Shown here: positions 56,372 to 64,000 of the stretch, one piece after another
How positions within the stretch are numbered: position 1 is the first letter of the stretch
Layout: every line of letters begins with the position of its first letter
DNA from: Enterobacter kobei
GTDB taxonomy: Bacteria > Pseudomonadota > Gammaproteobacteria > Enterobacterales > Enterobacteriaceae
Reading direction: 5' to 3'
DNA length: 64,000 nt
Assembly: GCF_001729765.1 (NCBI RefSeq)
Contig: NZ_CP017181.1
Location: 1,488,001-1,552,000 of the forward strand
Translations under genes and position numbers: made by a program
Notes under the pieces: model-generated
The model's input: only the letters and a program-made list of their open reading frames with translations
Databases searched by the model: none
What the model was told of the DNA's origin: nothing

Positions 56372-57229
56372 TCAATGATGGTCGTCGCCACGCAGGTAAA
56401 TGACCCAGTATGTCAACCCAACTAACAGACCCCCACCGATAATGTTCCCGATAGTGACGGGGATCAGGTTATCAGTAATGAAATTCATAATAGTCAGGTG
56501 AGAGAAACTTTCCGGGGATGAACCAATTGCGGTCCAGAACTCCGGGCTTGCAAAGTTGCGGATAACAATCCCCATCGGGATCATGAACATATTCGCAATA
56601 CTGTGCTCAAAGCCGCTGGCAACAAACATCGCAACCGGCAGAACCATAATCATGGCTTTATCCATCAGGCTACGACCAGAATAGCTCATCCAGACCGCCA
56701 GGCAGACCATCAGGTTTGCAAGGATGCCGAGAGCAACGGCTTCGATAAATGTGTGGTGCATTTTGTGGTCGGCGGTTTGCAGGACGTTAAGCCCCCAGCC
56801 GCCGTTGGCGGTCATGTACTCGCCAGAAAGCCACATCAACAGAACAAAGAGCAGACAGCCAATCAGGTTGCCAACGTAGACGTTAAGCCAGTTGCGCGCC
56901 AGTTGACCCCAGGTAATTCTTCCGCTGGCTTTTGCCACGACAATCAGCACCGTTGAGGTGAAGAGGTCGGCACCGCAGATGACGCAAAGAATCAGACCCA
57001 GTGAGAAGCAAATGCCGCCAATCAGTTTGGCCATGCCGAAAGGCATTCCGGCAGTACCGGTGGTGGCGGTGATGTAGAAGACGAAAGCGATTGAGATGAA
57101 CACACCAGCAGTAATCGCCAGATAGAACGTCTTCATCGGGTGTTTCGTTGCTTTATAGACACCCGCTTCTTCGGCAACTTTTGCCATCGCGGCGGGGAGT
57201 AAAAGATCAAAAGGGTTGTCAGCTTTCAC
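56372..57229 (-). CDS. focA: Formate channel FocA
   Basis: A 285-residue pentameric formate/nitrite channel with six helices. Family motifs are GGICFSLGLILCVICGADLFTST and FVASGFEHSIANMF. It starts with GTG (VKADNPFDLLLPAAM), as in E. coli, giving the same length; the earlier in-frame ATG gives non-homologous sequence. It is the first gene of focA-pflB and balances formate between cytoplasm and periplasm. Confidence 0.96.
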   Translation of the reverse strand: MKADNPFDLLLPAAMAKVAEEAGVYKATKHPMKTFYLAITAGVFISIAFVFYITATTGTAGMPFGMAKLIGGICFSLGLILCVICGADLFTSTVLIVVAKASGRITWGQLARNWLNVYVGNLIGCLLFVLLMWLSGEYMTANGGWGLNVLQTADHKMHHTFIEAVALGILANLMVCLAVWMSYSGRSLMDKAMIMVLPVAMFVASGFEHSIANMFMIPMGIVIRNFASPEFWTAIGSSPESFSHLTIMNFITDNLIPVTIGNIIGGGLLVGLTYWVIYLRGDDHH

Positions 57230-57289
57230 ACTAACTCTCTCTTTATTAAGTCGGCGACGAGATACTAACAAAGCATTATAGAAGAGAAA

Positions 57290-57303
57290 TTGATATAGAT
57301 CAT
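57290..57303 (-). promoter_or_regulatory. FNR site upstream of focA
   Basis: TTGATATAGATCAT, matching 9 of 10 consensus positions of TTGAT-N4-ATCAA, 61-74 bases before the focA start. Suited to anaerobic activation. Confidence 0.75.
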
Positions 57304-57554
57304 ATCTCGCCTGGCTTATAGGCCCGCAGTGTGTATGGTTTTACAGCAAATGCGGAGTAAGTAATTGATTATCCGTATAAAAATAAATTTTAAAAGTTAT
57401 GAAAAGAGTTGAATTATTTCGTTCGTCCCCCTCCGAAACAGTTAATTAATATGGAGTATTTACCATAAAAAGTAACAATAAAGCCCGGGTAAAGATTATT
57501 ATATTTACCCATGTTTAACTTTATTATTACAATCAGCAATCATTACCGAAAAAA

Positions 57555-57585
57555 ATAAAAAACGGGGCAATGAAATTGCCCCGTA
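57555..57585 (-). terminator. ycaO terminator
   Basis: Hairpin ACGGGGCAAT-gaa-ATTGCCCCGT, followed on the minus strand by a T-rich run. Confidence 0.85.
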
Positions 57586-57635
57586 ATATAGCCCAGACGA
57601 TTGAATACGCCTACTGCTGCTAATGTTATATGCGC

Positions 57636-59396
57636 TTATTTTGACCAGTAAGCGGCTTTTGCTTTCTGCAGCTTTTCATAGGCCTTGAGCAGCGACTGAT
57701 GCGCCGGGAAGGCTTTCAGATCGCTGTCCACGGCCTGCAGACCGTAGAATGGCTCTTCACCGCTGAGCGCCGCGCTGGCGGCTTCAACCGCTTCAGCACC
57801 GTACATACGCACGAAAGCGTTCAGGTACTGCAGTGGCTCGCGATCCTCTTCCTGCGAAAGCAGCAGCAGGGTTTGCAGGCAACGGTAATAGTTGGTGCGC
57901 TCGGCAGAGAAGACCGACTGGTTGAATTCCATCGTCCATTCCGTCCAGGCCAGGGCCTGATCCAGATCGCCGCCAGCCAGCGCCAGCATCGCTTTCAGTT
58001 CCCCGATACGCAGGGTATACCAGCCGTTGTCTTTACCCGTCGCCAGGCCCAGCAGTTCACGCACGCGAGTGAAATCATCGTGACCTTCTTCGTCCAGTTG
58101 GGCGATCAGGTTCAGATAATCCTCTTTTTCCCACTCGCTGCCTGGCAGAGCAAGCAGGGTTTCGCGCAGGTGCGCACCCATGCTGTTGTTCGCCAGCCAC
58201 AGATCTTCAGCAGGGTAGATGTCGGACATGCCCGGCACAATGATGCGGCATGCGTAAACGCCCAGGTGTTCATAGTCGGCAATGTAGACTTCCTGATCTT
58301 CGGCGTTAAAGATGGCCATTAGCGTGGCGAACTCTTCTTCCGTGGTGCCGGCAAAGCTCCAGTCTACGAACGGATAGTTTGCGTCCTGCTTAAACATATC
58401 CCAGGAGATCAGGCCGCTGGAATCGATGAAGTGGGTTTCGAGGTTGGTATGCTCCGCCACTTCTTCATCGTCAAAGGTTGGCGGGGTGAAGACGTCGAGA
58501 TCTTTCAGGCTACGGCCTTGCAGCAGTTCGGTGACGGTACGCTCCAGCGCCACGCCGAAGTCAGGGTGCGCGCCGAAGGAGGCGAAGCAGGTGCCGTTTT
58601 CTGGGTTAAACAGCACCACGCAGATCACCGGATATTTACCGCCCAGTGAGCCATCGTAGGCGAAGATTGGGAAACCTTCCGCTTCGAGTTTGGCGATGGA
58701 TTCCACCACGCCCGGGTAGCGCGCCAGCACGTCGGCCGGAATTTCAGGCAGGCTGATAGATTCGGCGATAATGCGGTTTTTAATGTGACGCTCGAACACT
58801 TCTGACAAGCCCTGAACGCGCGCTTCGTTGCGGGTGTTACCGGCGGACATGCCGTTAGACACATACAGGTTGCCGACGATGTTCATCGGAATATACACGG
58901 TCTGCTCGTCAGACTGGCGGGTGAACGGCAGGGCGCAGATACCACGATCTTCGTTACCAGACTGCAGATCGATCAGCATGCTGGCGGTCAGTTCGTTTTC
59001 TGGATCGTAGAACGCACGCAGGCGGGCGTCGAGAATACCTTCCGGCAGTTCATCGTCTTCGGTCAGCGGGAACCATTTTTCGTTCGGATAGTGAACGAAT
59101 GGGCCGTTAGCGATGGTTTCGCCCAACCAGAAGTCAGCGAAGAAATAGTTGGTGGACAGACGCTCAAAATACTCACCCAGCGCGGAGGCCAGTGCCGCTT
59201 TTTTAGTCGCGCCTTTCCCGTTGGTAAAGCACAGGGCACACTCTTTGTCGCGAATATGGACGGACCAGACATGGGGCACCGGATTGAGCCAGGAGGCTTC
59301 TTCGATGTTAAAACCCAGGTCGGTCAGTTTCTGCTGGAAGCGAGCGATGGAATCTTCCAGAGCGGCGTCTTTGCCAGGGATAAACGTTTGAGTCAT
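57636..59396 (-). CDS. ycaO: YcaO cyclodehydratase-family protein
   Basis: A 586-residue ATP-grasp-like YcaO protein, same length as in E. coli. It has ATP-site stretches GKGATKKAALASALGEYFERLSTNYF and GMSAGNTRNEARVQGLSEVFERHIKN and an additional C-terminal tetratricopeptide-like part (about 430-586). In E. coli it has a role in beta-methylthiolation of ribosomal protein S12 with RimO; other family members make thiazol(in)es or thioamides. The start MTQTFIPGKDAALED matches; an extension of 100 codons upstream is spurious. Confidence 0.95.
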   Translation of the reverse strand: MTQTFIPGKDAALEDSIARFQQKLTDLGFNIEEASWLNPVPHVWSVHIRDKECALCFTNGKGATKKAALASALGEYFERLSTNYFFADFWLGETIANGPFVHYPNEKWFPLTEDDELPEGILDARLRAFYDPENELTASMLIDLQSGNEDRGICALPFTRQSDEQTVYIPMNIVGNLYVSNGMSAGNTRNEARVQGLSEVFERHIKNRIIAESISLPEIPADVLARYPGVVESIAKLEAEGFPIFAYDGSLGGKYPVICVVLFNPENGTCFASFGAHPDFGVALERTVTELLQGRSLKDLDVFTPPTFDDEEVAEHTNLETHFIDSSGLISWDMFKQDANYPFVDWSFAGTTEEEFATLMAIFNAEDQEVYIADYEHLGVYACRIIVPGMSDIYPAEDLWLANNSMGAHLRETLLALPGSEWEKEDYLNLIAQLDEEGHDDFTRVRELLGLATGKDNGWYTLRIGELKAMLALAGGDLDQALAWTEWTMEFNQSVFSAERTNYYRCLQTLLLLSQEEDREPLQYLNAFVRMYGAEAVEAASAALSGEEPFYGLQAVDSDLKAFPAHQSLLKAYEKLQKAKAAYWSK

Positions 59397-59523
59397 GGCG
59401 TTCACTTTTATCGTACGTAAAGCGCGCAATGATACGGGTTTTGCGTGACGGGTGCTATCTTCGGCGAAAATAAAAGGCTGGGCTATGCTTAGTGGCAGTA
59501 ACTGACTGTTAAGGCATAGAAAA

Positions 59524-60216
59524 ATGAAAGCATTTGATCTCCAGCGGATGGCGTTTGATAAAGTTCCCCCCGAGTTTTTAGGCGAAGTGGCTTTGCGGAG
59601 CCTGTATACCTTCGTTCTTGTCTTTCTGTTTCTTAAGATTACTGGCCGTCGCGGTGTGCGGCAGATGTCGCTTTTTGAAGTGTTAATCATCCTCACGCTG
59701 GGGTCAGCGGCGGGGGATGTCGCCTTTTATGACGATGTGCCGATGGTGCCGGTCTTTATCGTCTTTGTCTCGCTGGCGCTGCTGTACCGCCTTGTGATGT
59801 GGCTGATGTCGAAGAGCGAAAAGCTGGAAGATCTGCTGGAAGGGAAGCCTGTGGTGATTGTCGAAGACGGACAGTTGGCCTGGGAAAATGTGCAAAGTGC
59901 CAATATGACCGAGTTCGAATTTTTTATGGAATTGCGTCTGAACAGCGTCGAACAACTCGGACAGGTGCGTCTGGCCATTATGGAAACGAACGGTCAAATC
60001 AGCGTGTATTACTATCATGATGACGAGGTGAAGCCGGGGTTATGCATCCTGCCGGATATGCTCATTGAGCGATACAAAACCGTCCCCGATGCGGGCGAAT
60101 ATGCCTGTATAAAATGTAGTCATGTGGTGGTGATGAAGGCAGGCGATCATCAATTATGCCCTCGCTGTACGAATCCAGAATGGACGAAGGTTAGCCGGGC
60201 TAAACGGATCACCTGA
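59524..60216 (+). CDS. ycaP: DUF421 membrane protein YcaP
   Basis: A 230-residue inner-membrane protein of the DUF421 family. Three N-terminal helices (about residues 20-90) are followed by a cytoplasmic domain with IVEDGQLAWENVQSANMT. A C-terminal zinc-ribbon-like pair, CIKCSHVV and CPRCTNPEW (CxxC ... CxxC), ends the protein. The function is unknown. It is divergent from ycaO. Confidence 0.93.
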   Translation: MKAFDLQRMAFDKVPPEFLGEVALRSLYTFVLVFLFLKITGRRGVRQMSLFEVLIILTLGSAAGDVAFYDDVPMVPVFIVFVSLALLYRLVMWLMSKSEKLEDLLEGKPVVIVEDGQLAWENVQSANMTEFEFFMELRLNSVEQLGQVRLAIMETNGQISVYYYHDDEVKPGLCILPDMLIERYKTVPDAGEYACIKCSHVVVMKAGDHQLCPRCTNPEWTKVSRAKRIT

Positions 60217-60378
60217 CAGCCATTTTGTCGGTTTTGTCCTGGCGAGGCGGCAGATTGTTTTGTGTGATGTGAGCCACATTTCACGGGTCATAAGTTTTAG
60301 ACATTGCGGCGCGTGTCACTGAATGATAAAACCGATATCCACAGTTATAACTTATGGCTTTTAGCGTGGTGAGGGGAA

Positions 60379-61467
60379 ATGGTTCAAGTCTTTAATTTCA
60401 GTTCAGGTCCGGCGATGTTACCGGCAGACGTGCTTAAACAGGCTCAACAGGAACTTTGTGACTGGAACGGTCTCGGTACGTCGGTGATGGAAATCAGCCA
60501 CCGTGGTAAAGAGTTTATTCAGGTGGCGGAAGAGGCAGAAAAGGATTTTCGCGATCTGCTGAATATTCCCTCGAACTACAAAGTATTGTTCTGTCACGGC
60601 GGCGGACGCGGCCAGTTTGCTGGCGTACCGCTGAATATCCTTGGCGATAAAACGACGGCTGACTACGTTGATGCGGGCTACTGGGCGGCAAGCGCCGTTA
60701 AAGAAGCGCACAAATACTGCACGCCGAACGTTATCGACGCCAAAGTGACCGTTGACGGTCTGCGCGCCGTGAAGCCCATGAGCGAATGGCAGCTTTCTGA
60801 TAACGCAGCCTATCTCCACTACTGCCCGAACGAAACTATCGACGGGATTGCCATCGACGAGACGCCAAACTTCGCCAGCGATGTTGTGGTTGCCGCCGAC
60901 TTCTCCTCCACCATTCTTTCTGCCCCGATTGATGTCAGCCGCTACGGCGTTATCTATGCAGGCGCACAGAAAAATATCGGTCCTGCGGGCCTGACAATCG
61001 TCATTGTACGTGAAGATCTCCTGGGGAAAGCCCATAAGTCTTGCCCGTCAATTCTCGACTACACCGTGCTGAACGATAACGACTCCATGTTCAACACGCC
61101 ACCGACGTTTGCCTGGTACCTCTCGGGCCTGGTCTTCAAATGGCTGAAGCAAAACGGCGGTGTGGCGCAGATGGACAAGGTCAATCAGCAGAAAGCTGAA
61201 CTGCTGTACGGCGTGATCGACAAAAGCGATTTCTACCGTAACGATGTGGCGAAAGCTAACCGCTCCCGCATGAACGTGCCGTTCCAGCTGGCAGACAGCA
61301 ACCTGGACAACGTGTTCCTGAAAGAGTCCTTCGCGGCAGGTCTGCACGCGCTGAAAGGCCACCGTGTGGTGGGGGGGATGCGCGCCTCTATTTATAACGC
61401 GATGCCGCTGGAAGGGGTTAAAGCTCTGACCGATTTCATGATCGACTTCGAACGTCGCCACGGTTAA
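60379..61467 (+). CDS. serC: Phosphoserine aminotransferase
   Basis: A 362-residue PLP class-V aminotransferase working in serine and pyridoxine synthesis. The N-terminal signature is [15 protein letters not shown], followed by a substrate-loop stretch SHRGKEF and the PLP Lys in [13 protein letters not shown] (about residue 198). It is the first gene of the serC-aroA operon, 68 bases before aroA, with a hairpin between them that can attenuate transcription. Confidence 0.97.
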   Translation: MVQVFNFSSGPAMLPADVLKQAQQELCDWNGLGTSVMEISHRGKEFIQVAEEAEKDFRDLLNIPSNYKVLFCHGGGRGQFAGVPLNILGDKTTADYVDAGYWAASAVKEAHKYCTPNVIDAKVTVDGLRAVKPMSEWQLSDNAAYLHYCPNETIDGIAIDETPNFASDVVVAADFSSTILSAPIDVSRYGVIYAGAQKNIGPAGLTIVIVREDLLGKAHKSCPSILDYTVLNDNDSMFNTPPTFAWYLSGLVFKWLKQNGGVAQMDKVNQQKAELLYGVIDKSDFYRNDVAKANRSRMNVPFQLADSNLDNVFLKESFAAGLHALKGHRVVGGMRASIYNAMPLEGVKALTDFMIDFERRHG

Positions 61468-61482
61468 TCGCGCTGTTTCCAC

Positions 61483-61509
61483 CCCCGTAGCCCTGCTGCG
61501 GGGTTTTTA
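61483..61509 (+). terminator. serC-aroA intercistronic attenuator-like hairpin
   Basis: Hairpin CCCCGTAG-ccctg-CTGCGGGG-like with a TTTTTA tail, between serC and aroA; a partial terminator is known at this place in other enterobacteria. Confidence 0.7.
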
Positions 61510-61535
61510 TTATGTTGAGTTGAGAGTTAAGTTTC

Positions 61536-62819
61536 ATGGAATCCCTGACGTTACAACCTATCGCGCGGGTAGATGGCACCATCAATCTGCCTGGTTCAAA
61601 AAGTGTCTCGAACCGCGCTCTGCTGCTGGCAGCTCTGGCAAACGGCACCACCGTCCTTACAAACCTGCTGGACAGCGATGACGTACGCCACATGCTCAAT
61701 GCGCTGAAAGCGTTGGGTGTTCATTACACTCTCTCTGACGATCGTACCCGCTGTGAAGTGACCGGCAACGGCGGCGCGCTGCGTTCGGGTGAAGAGCTCG
61801 AGCTGTTTCTGGGCAACGCGGGTACCGCGATGCGTCCATTGGCGGCGGCGCTGTGTCTGGGCACCAATAACATCGTGCTGACCGGCGAGCCGCGCATGAA
61901 AGAGCGTCCGATCGGCCATCTGGTCGATGCCCTGCGTCAGGGGGGCGCGCAGATTGAGTATCTTGAGCAGGAAAATTATCCGCCACTGCGTCTGCGCGGG
62001 GGCTTTAGCGGCGGTGACGTCGAGGTGGACGGTAGCGTTTCCAGCCAGTTCCTGACGGCCCTGCTGATGACCGCGCCGCTGGCACCGCAGGATACGGTTA
62101 TCTCGATTAAAGGTGAGCTGGTCTCCAGACCGTACATTGATATCACGCTGCACCTGATGAAAACCTTCGGCGTCGAGGTGGAAAACCAGTCTTATCAGCG
62201 TTTTGTGGTGCGTGGGGTGCAGCAGTATCAGTCTCCGGGCAATTACCTGGTTGAAGGCGATGCATCATCGGCCTCTTACTTCCTGGCTGCGGGCGCGATC
62301 AAAGGCGGCACCGTGAAGGTGACCGGGATTGGCCGCAACAGCGTGCAGGGCGACATCCGTTTTGCCGACGTGCTGGAGAAAATGGGCGCCACTGTCACCT
62401 GGGGCGATGATTTCATCTCCTGTACCCGCGGCGAGCTGAATGCCATTGATATGGACATGAACCACATTCCGGATGCGGCGATGACCATCGCCACGGCTGC
62501 GCTGTTTGCCAAAGGCACCACCACGCTGCGCAACATCTACAACTGGCGCGTGAAAGAGACTGACCGTCTGTACGCGATGGCGACCGAGCTGCGTAAAGTG
62601 GGGGCTGAGGTGGAAGAGGGCGAAGACTACATTCGCGTCACCCCTCCGGCAAAACTGCAGTTCGCAGAAATTGGCACCTACAACGATCACCGTATGGCGA
62701 TGTGCTTCTCGCTGGTGGCGCTGTCCGACACGCCTGTGACCATTCTTGACCCGAAATGTACGGCGAAAACCTTCCCGGACTACTTCGAGCAGCTGGCGCG
62801 CATCAGTACGCTGGCCTGA
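61536..62819 (+). CDS. aroA: 3-phosphoshikimate 1-carboxyvinyltransferase (EPSP synthase)
   Basis: A 427-residue shikimate-pathway enzyme joining PEP to shikimate-3-phosphate. The shikimate-binding [18 protein letters not shown] stretch, the loop [17 protein letters not shown] and catalytic [13 protein letters not shown] sequence ([15 protein letters not shown]) are intact. GNAGTAMRP is the class I, glyphosate-sensitive form. It ends in a hairpin terminator. In E. coli ycaL follows; here cmk follows directly. Confidence 0.97.
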   Translation: MESLTLQPIARVDGTINLPGSKSVSNRALLLAALANGTTVLTNLLDSDDVRHMLNALKALGVHYTLSDDRTRCEVTGNGGALRSGEELELFLGNAGTAMRPLAAALCLGTNNIVLTGEPRMKERPIGHLVDALRQGGAQIEYLEQENYPPLRLRGGFSGGDVEVDGSVSSQFLTALLMTAPLAPQDTVISIKGELVSRPYIDITLHLMKTFGVEVENQSYQRFVVRGVQQYQSPGNYLVEGDASSASYFLAAGAIKGGTVKVTGIGRNSVQGDIRFADVLEKMGATVTWGDDFISCTRGELNAIDMDMNHIPDAAMTIATAALFAKGTTTLRNIYNWRVKETDRLYAMATELRKVGAEVEEGEDYIRVTPPAKLQFAEIGTYNDHRMAMCFSLVALSDTPVTILDPKCTAKTFPDYFEQLARISTLA

Positions 62820-62826
62820 TAGCGTT

Positions 62827-62856
62827 ATGCCGCATCCTTCGATGCGGCATTTCCTT
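62827..62856 (+). terminator. aroA terminator
   Basis: Hairpin ATGCCGCATC-cttc-GATGCGGCAT followed by TTCCTT, 8 bases past the aroA stop. Confidence 0.85.
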
Positions 62857-63004
62857 ACGCTTCCTGACGAACACTTCCGCTCATTTCTTCTACACTCTGC
62901 TTCAATCATTCCGTAATTTGCACGCAAAGGTAACAGTTGCGCACGTTGGCGCGTATAATGCGCGGCGTTCATGTTAACGGTATGCCTTATTTAAGGAGAA
63001 AAAG

Positions 63005-63688
63005 ATGACGGCAGTTGCCCCGGTAATCACCATTGATGGGCCGAGTGGCGCAGGGAAAGGTACCCTGTGCAAAGCGATGGCGGAAGCATTGCAATGGCAT
63101 CTTTTAGATTCGGGCGCAATCTATCGCGTGCTGGCGCTGGCTGCGCTGCATCATCATGTCGATGTCGCCTCTGAAGAAGCGCTGGTACCGCTGGCTGCGC
63201 ACCTGGATGTCCGTTTTGTGTCTACCGATGGCAACCTGGAAGTGATCCTTGAAGGGGAAGACGTGAGCGGTGAAATCCGTACGCAGGAAGTGGCGAATGC
63301 GGCCTCTCAGGTTGCGGCCTTCCCGCGTGTGCGCGAGGCGCTGTTACGTCGCCAGCGTGCGTTCCGCGAAGCCCCGGGGTTGATCGCCGACGGACGCGAT
63401 ATGGGCACCGTGGTATTCCCTGATGCGCCTGTAAAAATTTTCCTTGACGCCTCTTCAGAAGAACGTGCTCAACGCCGCATGCTTCAGTTGCAGGAGAAGG
63501 GGTTTAGTGTTAACTTTGATCGCCTTTTATCCGAGATAAAAGAGCGCGATGATCGCGATCGTAACCGCGCTGTCGCGCCACTTGTTCCTGCAGAAGATGC
63601 ATTAGTTCTGGATTCAACCAGTTTAACTATTGAGCAAGTGATTGAAAAAGCGCTACAATATGCGCGCCAAAAACTGGCACTCGCGTAA
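63005..63688 (+). CDS. cmk: Cytidylate kinase
   Basis: A 227-residue NMP kinase phosphorylating CMP and dCMP. P-loop [15 protein letters not shown] near residue 13, the CMP-binding insert (about 60-100) and the lid stretch [32 protein letters not shown]. Length and sequence match E. coli Cmk. An AAGGAG ribosome site precedes it. It is upstream of rpsA as in E. coli. Confidence 0.97.
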   Translation: MTAVAPVITIDGPSGAGKGTLCKAMAEALQWHLLDSGAIYRVLALAALHHHVDVASEEALVPLAAHLDVRFVSTDGNLEVILEGEDVSGEIRTQEVANAASQVAAFPRVREALLRRQRAFREAPGLIADGRDMGTVVFPDAPVKIFLDASSEERAQRRMLQLQEKGFSVNFDRLLSEIKERDDRDRNRAVAPLVPAEDALVLDSTSLTIEQVIEKALQYARQKLALA

Positions 63689-63790
63689 ACGCGACCGATT
63701 TAGCAGTACCCCCGCTGCAATGGATTGACGGCGGGTATGTGAAACAACCCCATCCGGCACGGAGCCAGGTGGACGTTAATATTAACCTGA

Positions 63791-64000
<210 letters not shown>

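Larger units (their letters stand above)
57230..57635 (-). promoter_or_regulatory. focA-pflB regulatory region and ycaO 3' spacer
   Basis: A 406-base AT-rich stretch with no gene. It should contain the multiple anaerobic promoters known for focA-pflB and the ycaO terminator. An FNR-like site (57290-57303) is clear; ArcA and IHF sites are probable but I cannot place them. Confidence 0.6.

Noticed and set aside
57636..59396. ycaO as part of a peptide-natural-product (RiPP) cluster
   Set aside because: It is the conserved E. coli-type YcaO beside focA; no precursor peptide, dehydrogenase or transporter gene adjoins it.

Overview
The window is a chromosomal segment of a member of the Enterobacterales, most like Enterobacter or a close relative. 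From about 9.9 kb to the right edge the gene order follows the E. coli 20-minute region (ybjS-ybjT-ltaE-poxB, hcr-hcp, lysO, aqpZ, ybjD, ybjX, macAB, cspD, clpSA, infA, aat, cydCD, trxB, lrp, ftsK, lolA, rarA, serS, dmsABC, ycaD, pflA-pflB-focA, ycaO, ycaP, serC-aroA, cmk, rpsA). Protein lengths are mostly identical to those I recall for the E. coli orthologues. The genus is an inference from this backbone plus the type II secretion and chitinase block and the differences listed below.

Region 1 (0-9.9 kb) is accessory. It holds a cNMP-fold/winged-helix regulator and then the remains of a type II secretion system. gspB and gspA are intact and divergent from gspC. gspC is cut by an IS1 that has no target duplication and abuts a gspG fragment, so the 3' end of gspC, gspD, gspE, gspF and the 5' end of gspG are gone. 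gspG is followed by the first half of gspH, which runs out of frame into a GH18 chitinase that has lost its signal peptide and N-terminal domain; gspI to the end of the operon are therefore also missing. An intact small lytic transglycosylase and an intact GH19 chitinase follow. The sequence reads as a chitin-degradation locus whose export machine was destroyed by at least two deletions.

Region 2 (9.9-32 kb) is backbone with insertions. Between poxB and hcr lie a DoxX-family gene and an orphan type I-F CRISPR array (19 repeats, 18 spacers, leader on the left, decayed repeats on the right) with no cas gene anywhere in the window. hcp-hcr has a good NsrR-like operator and an FNR-like site. A direct hexamer repeat resembling a PhoP box lies between ybjX and macA. 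The clpA-infA interval, which carries tRNA-Ser serW in E. coli, has no tRNA here and instead holds an unrecognised 149-codon gene.

Region 3 (32-64 kb) is backbone for cytochrome bd assembly (cydDC), redox (trxB), global control (lrp), division (ftsK), lipoprotein sorting (lolA), replication maintenance (rarA), seryl-tRNA charging (serS), anaerobic DMSO respiration (dmsABC), formate metabolism (pflA, pflB, focA), and serine, aromatic and nucleotide synthesis (serC-aroA, cmk). FNR-like sites stand before dmsA and focA, and a LexA box lies between lrp and ftsK. A second, distinct IS1 with an 8-bp target duplication sits in the ycaD terminator, followed by a CigR-like gene where E. coli carries ycaM, ycaN and ycaK.

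No clearly new multi-gene system was found. The most informative things are the two-step loss of the secretion system with beheading of its likely cargo, the orphan I-F array with two related spacers, and the unknown gene between clpA and infA.
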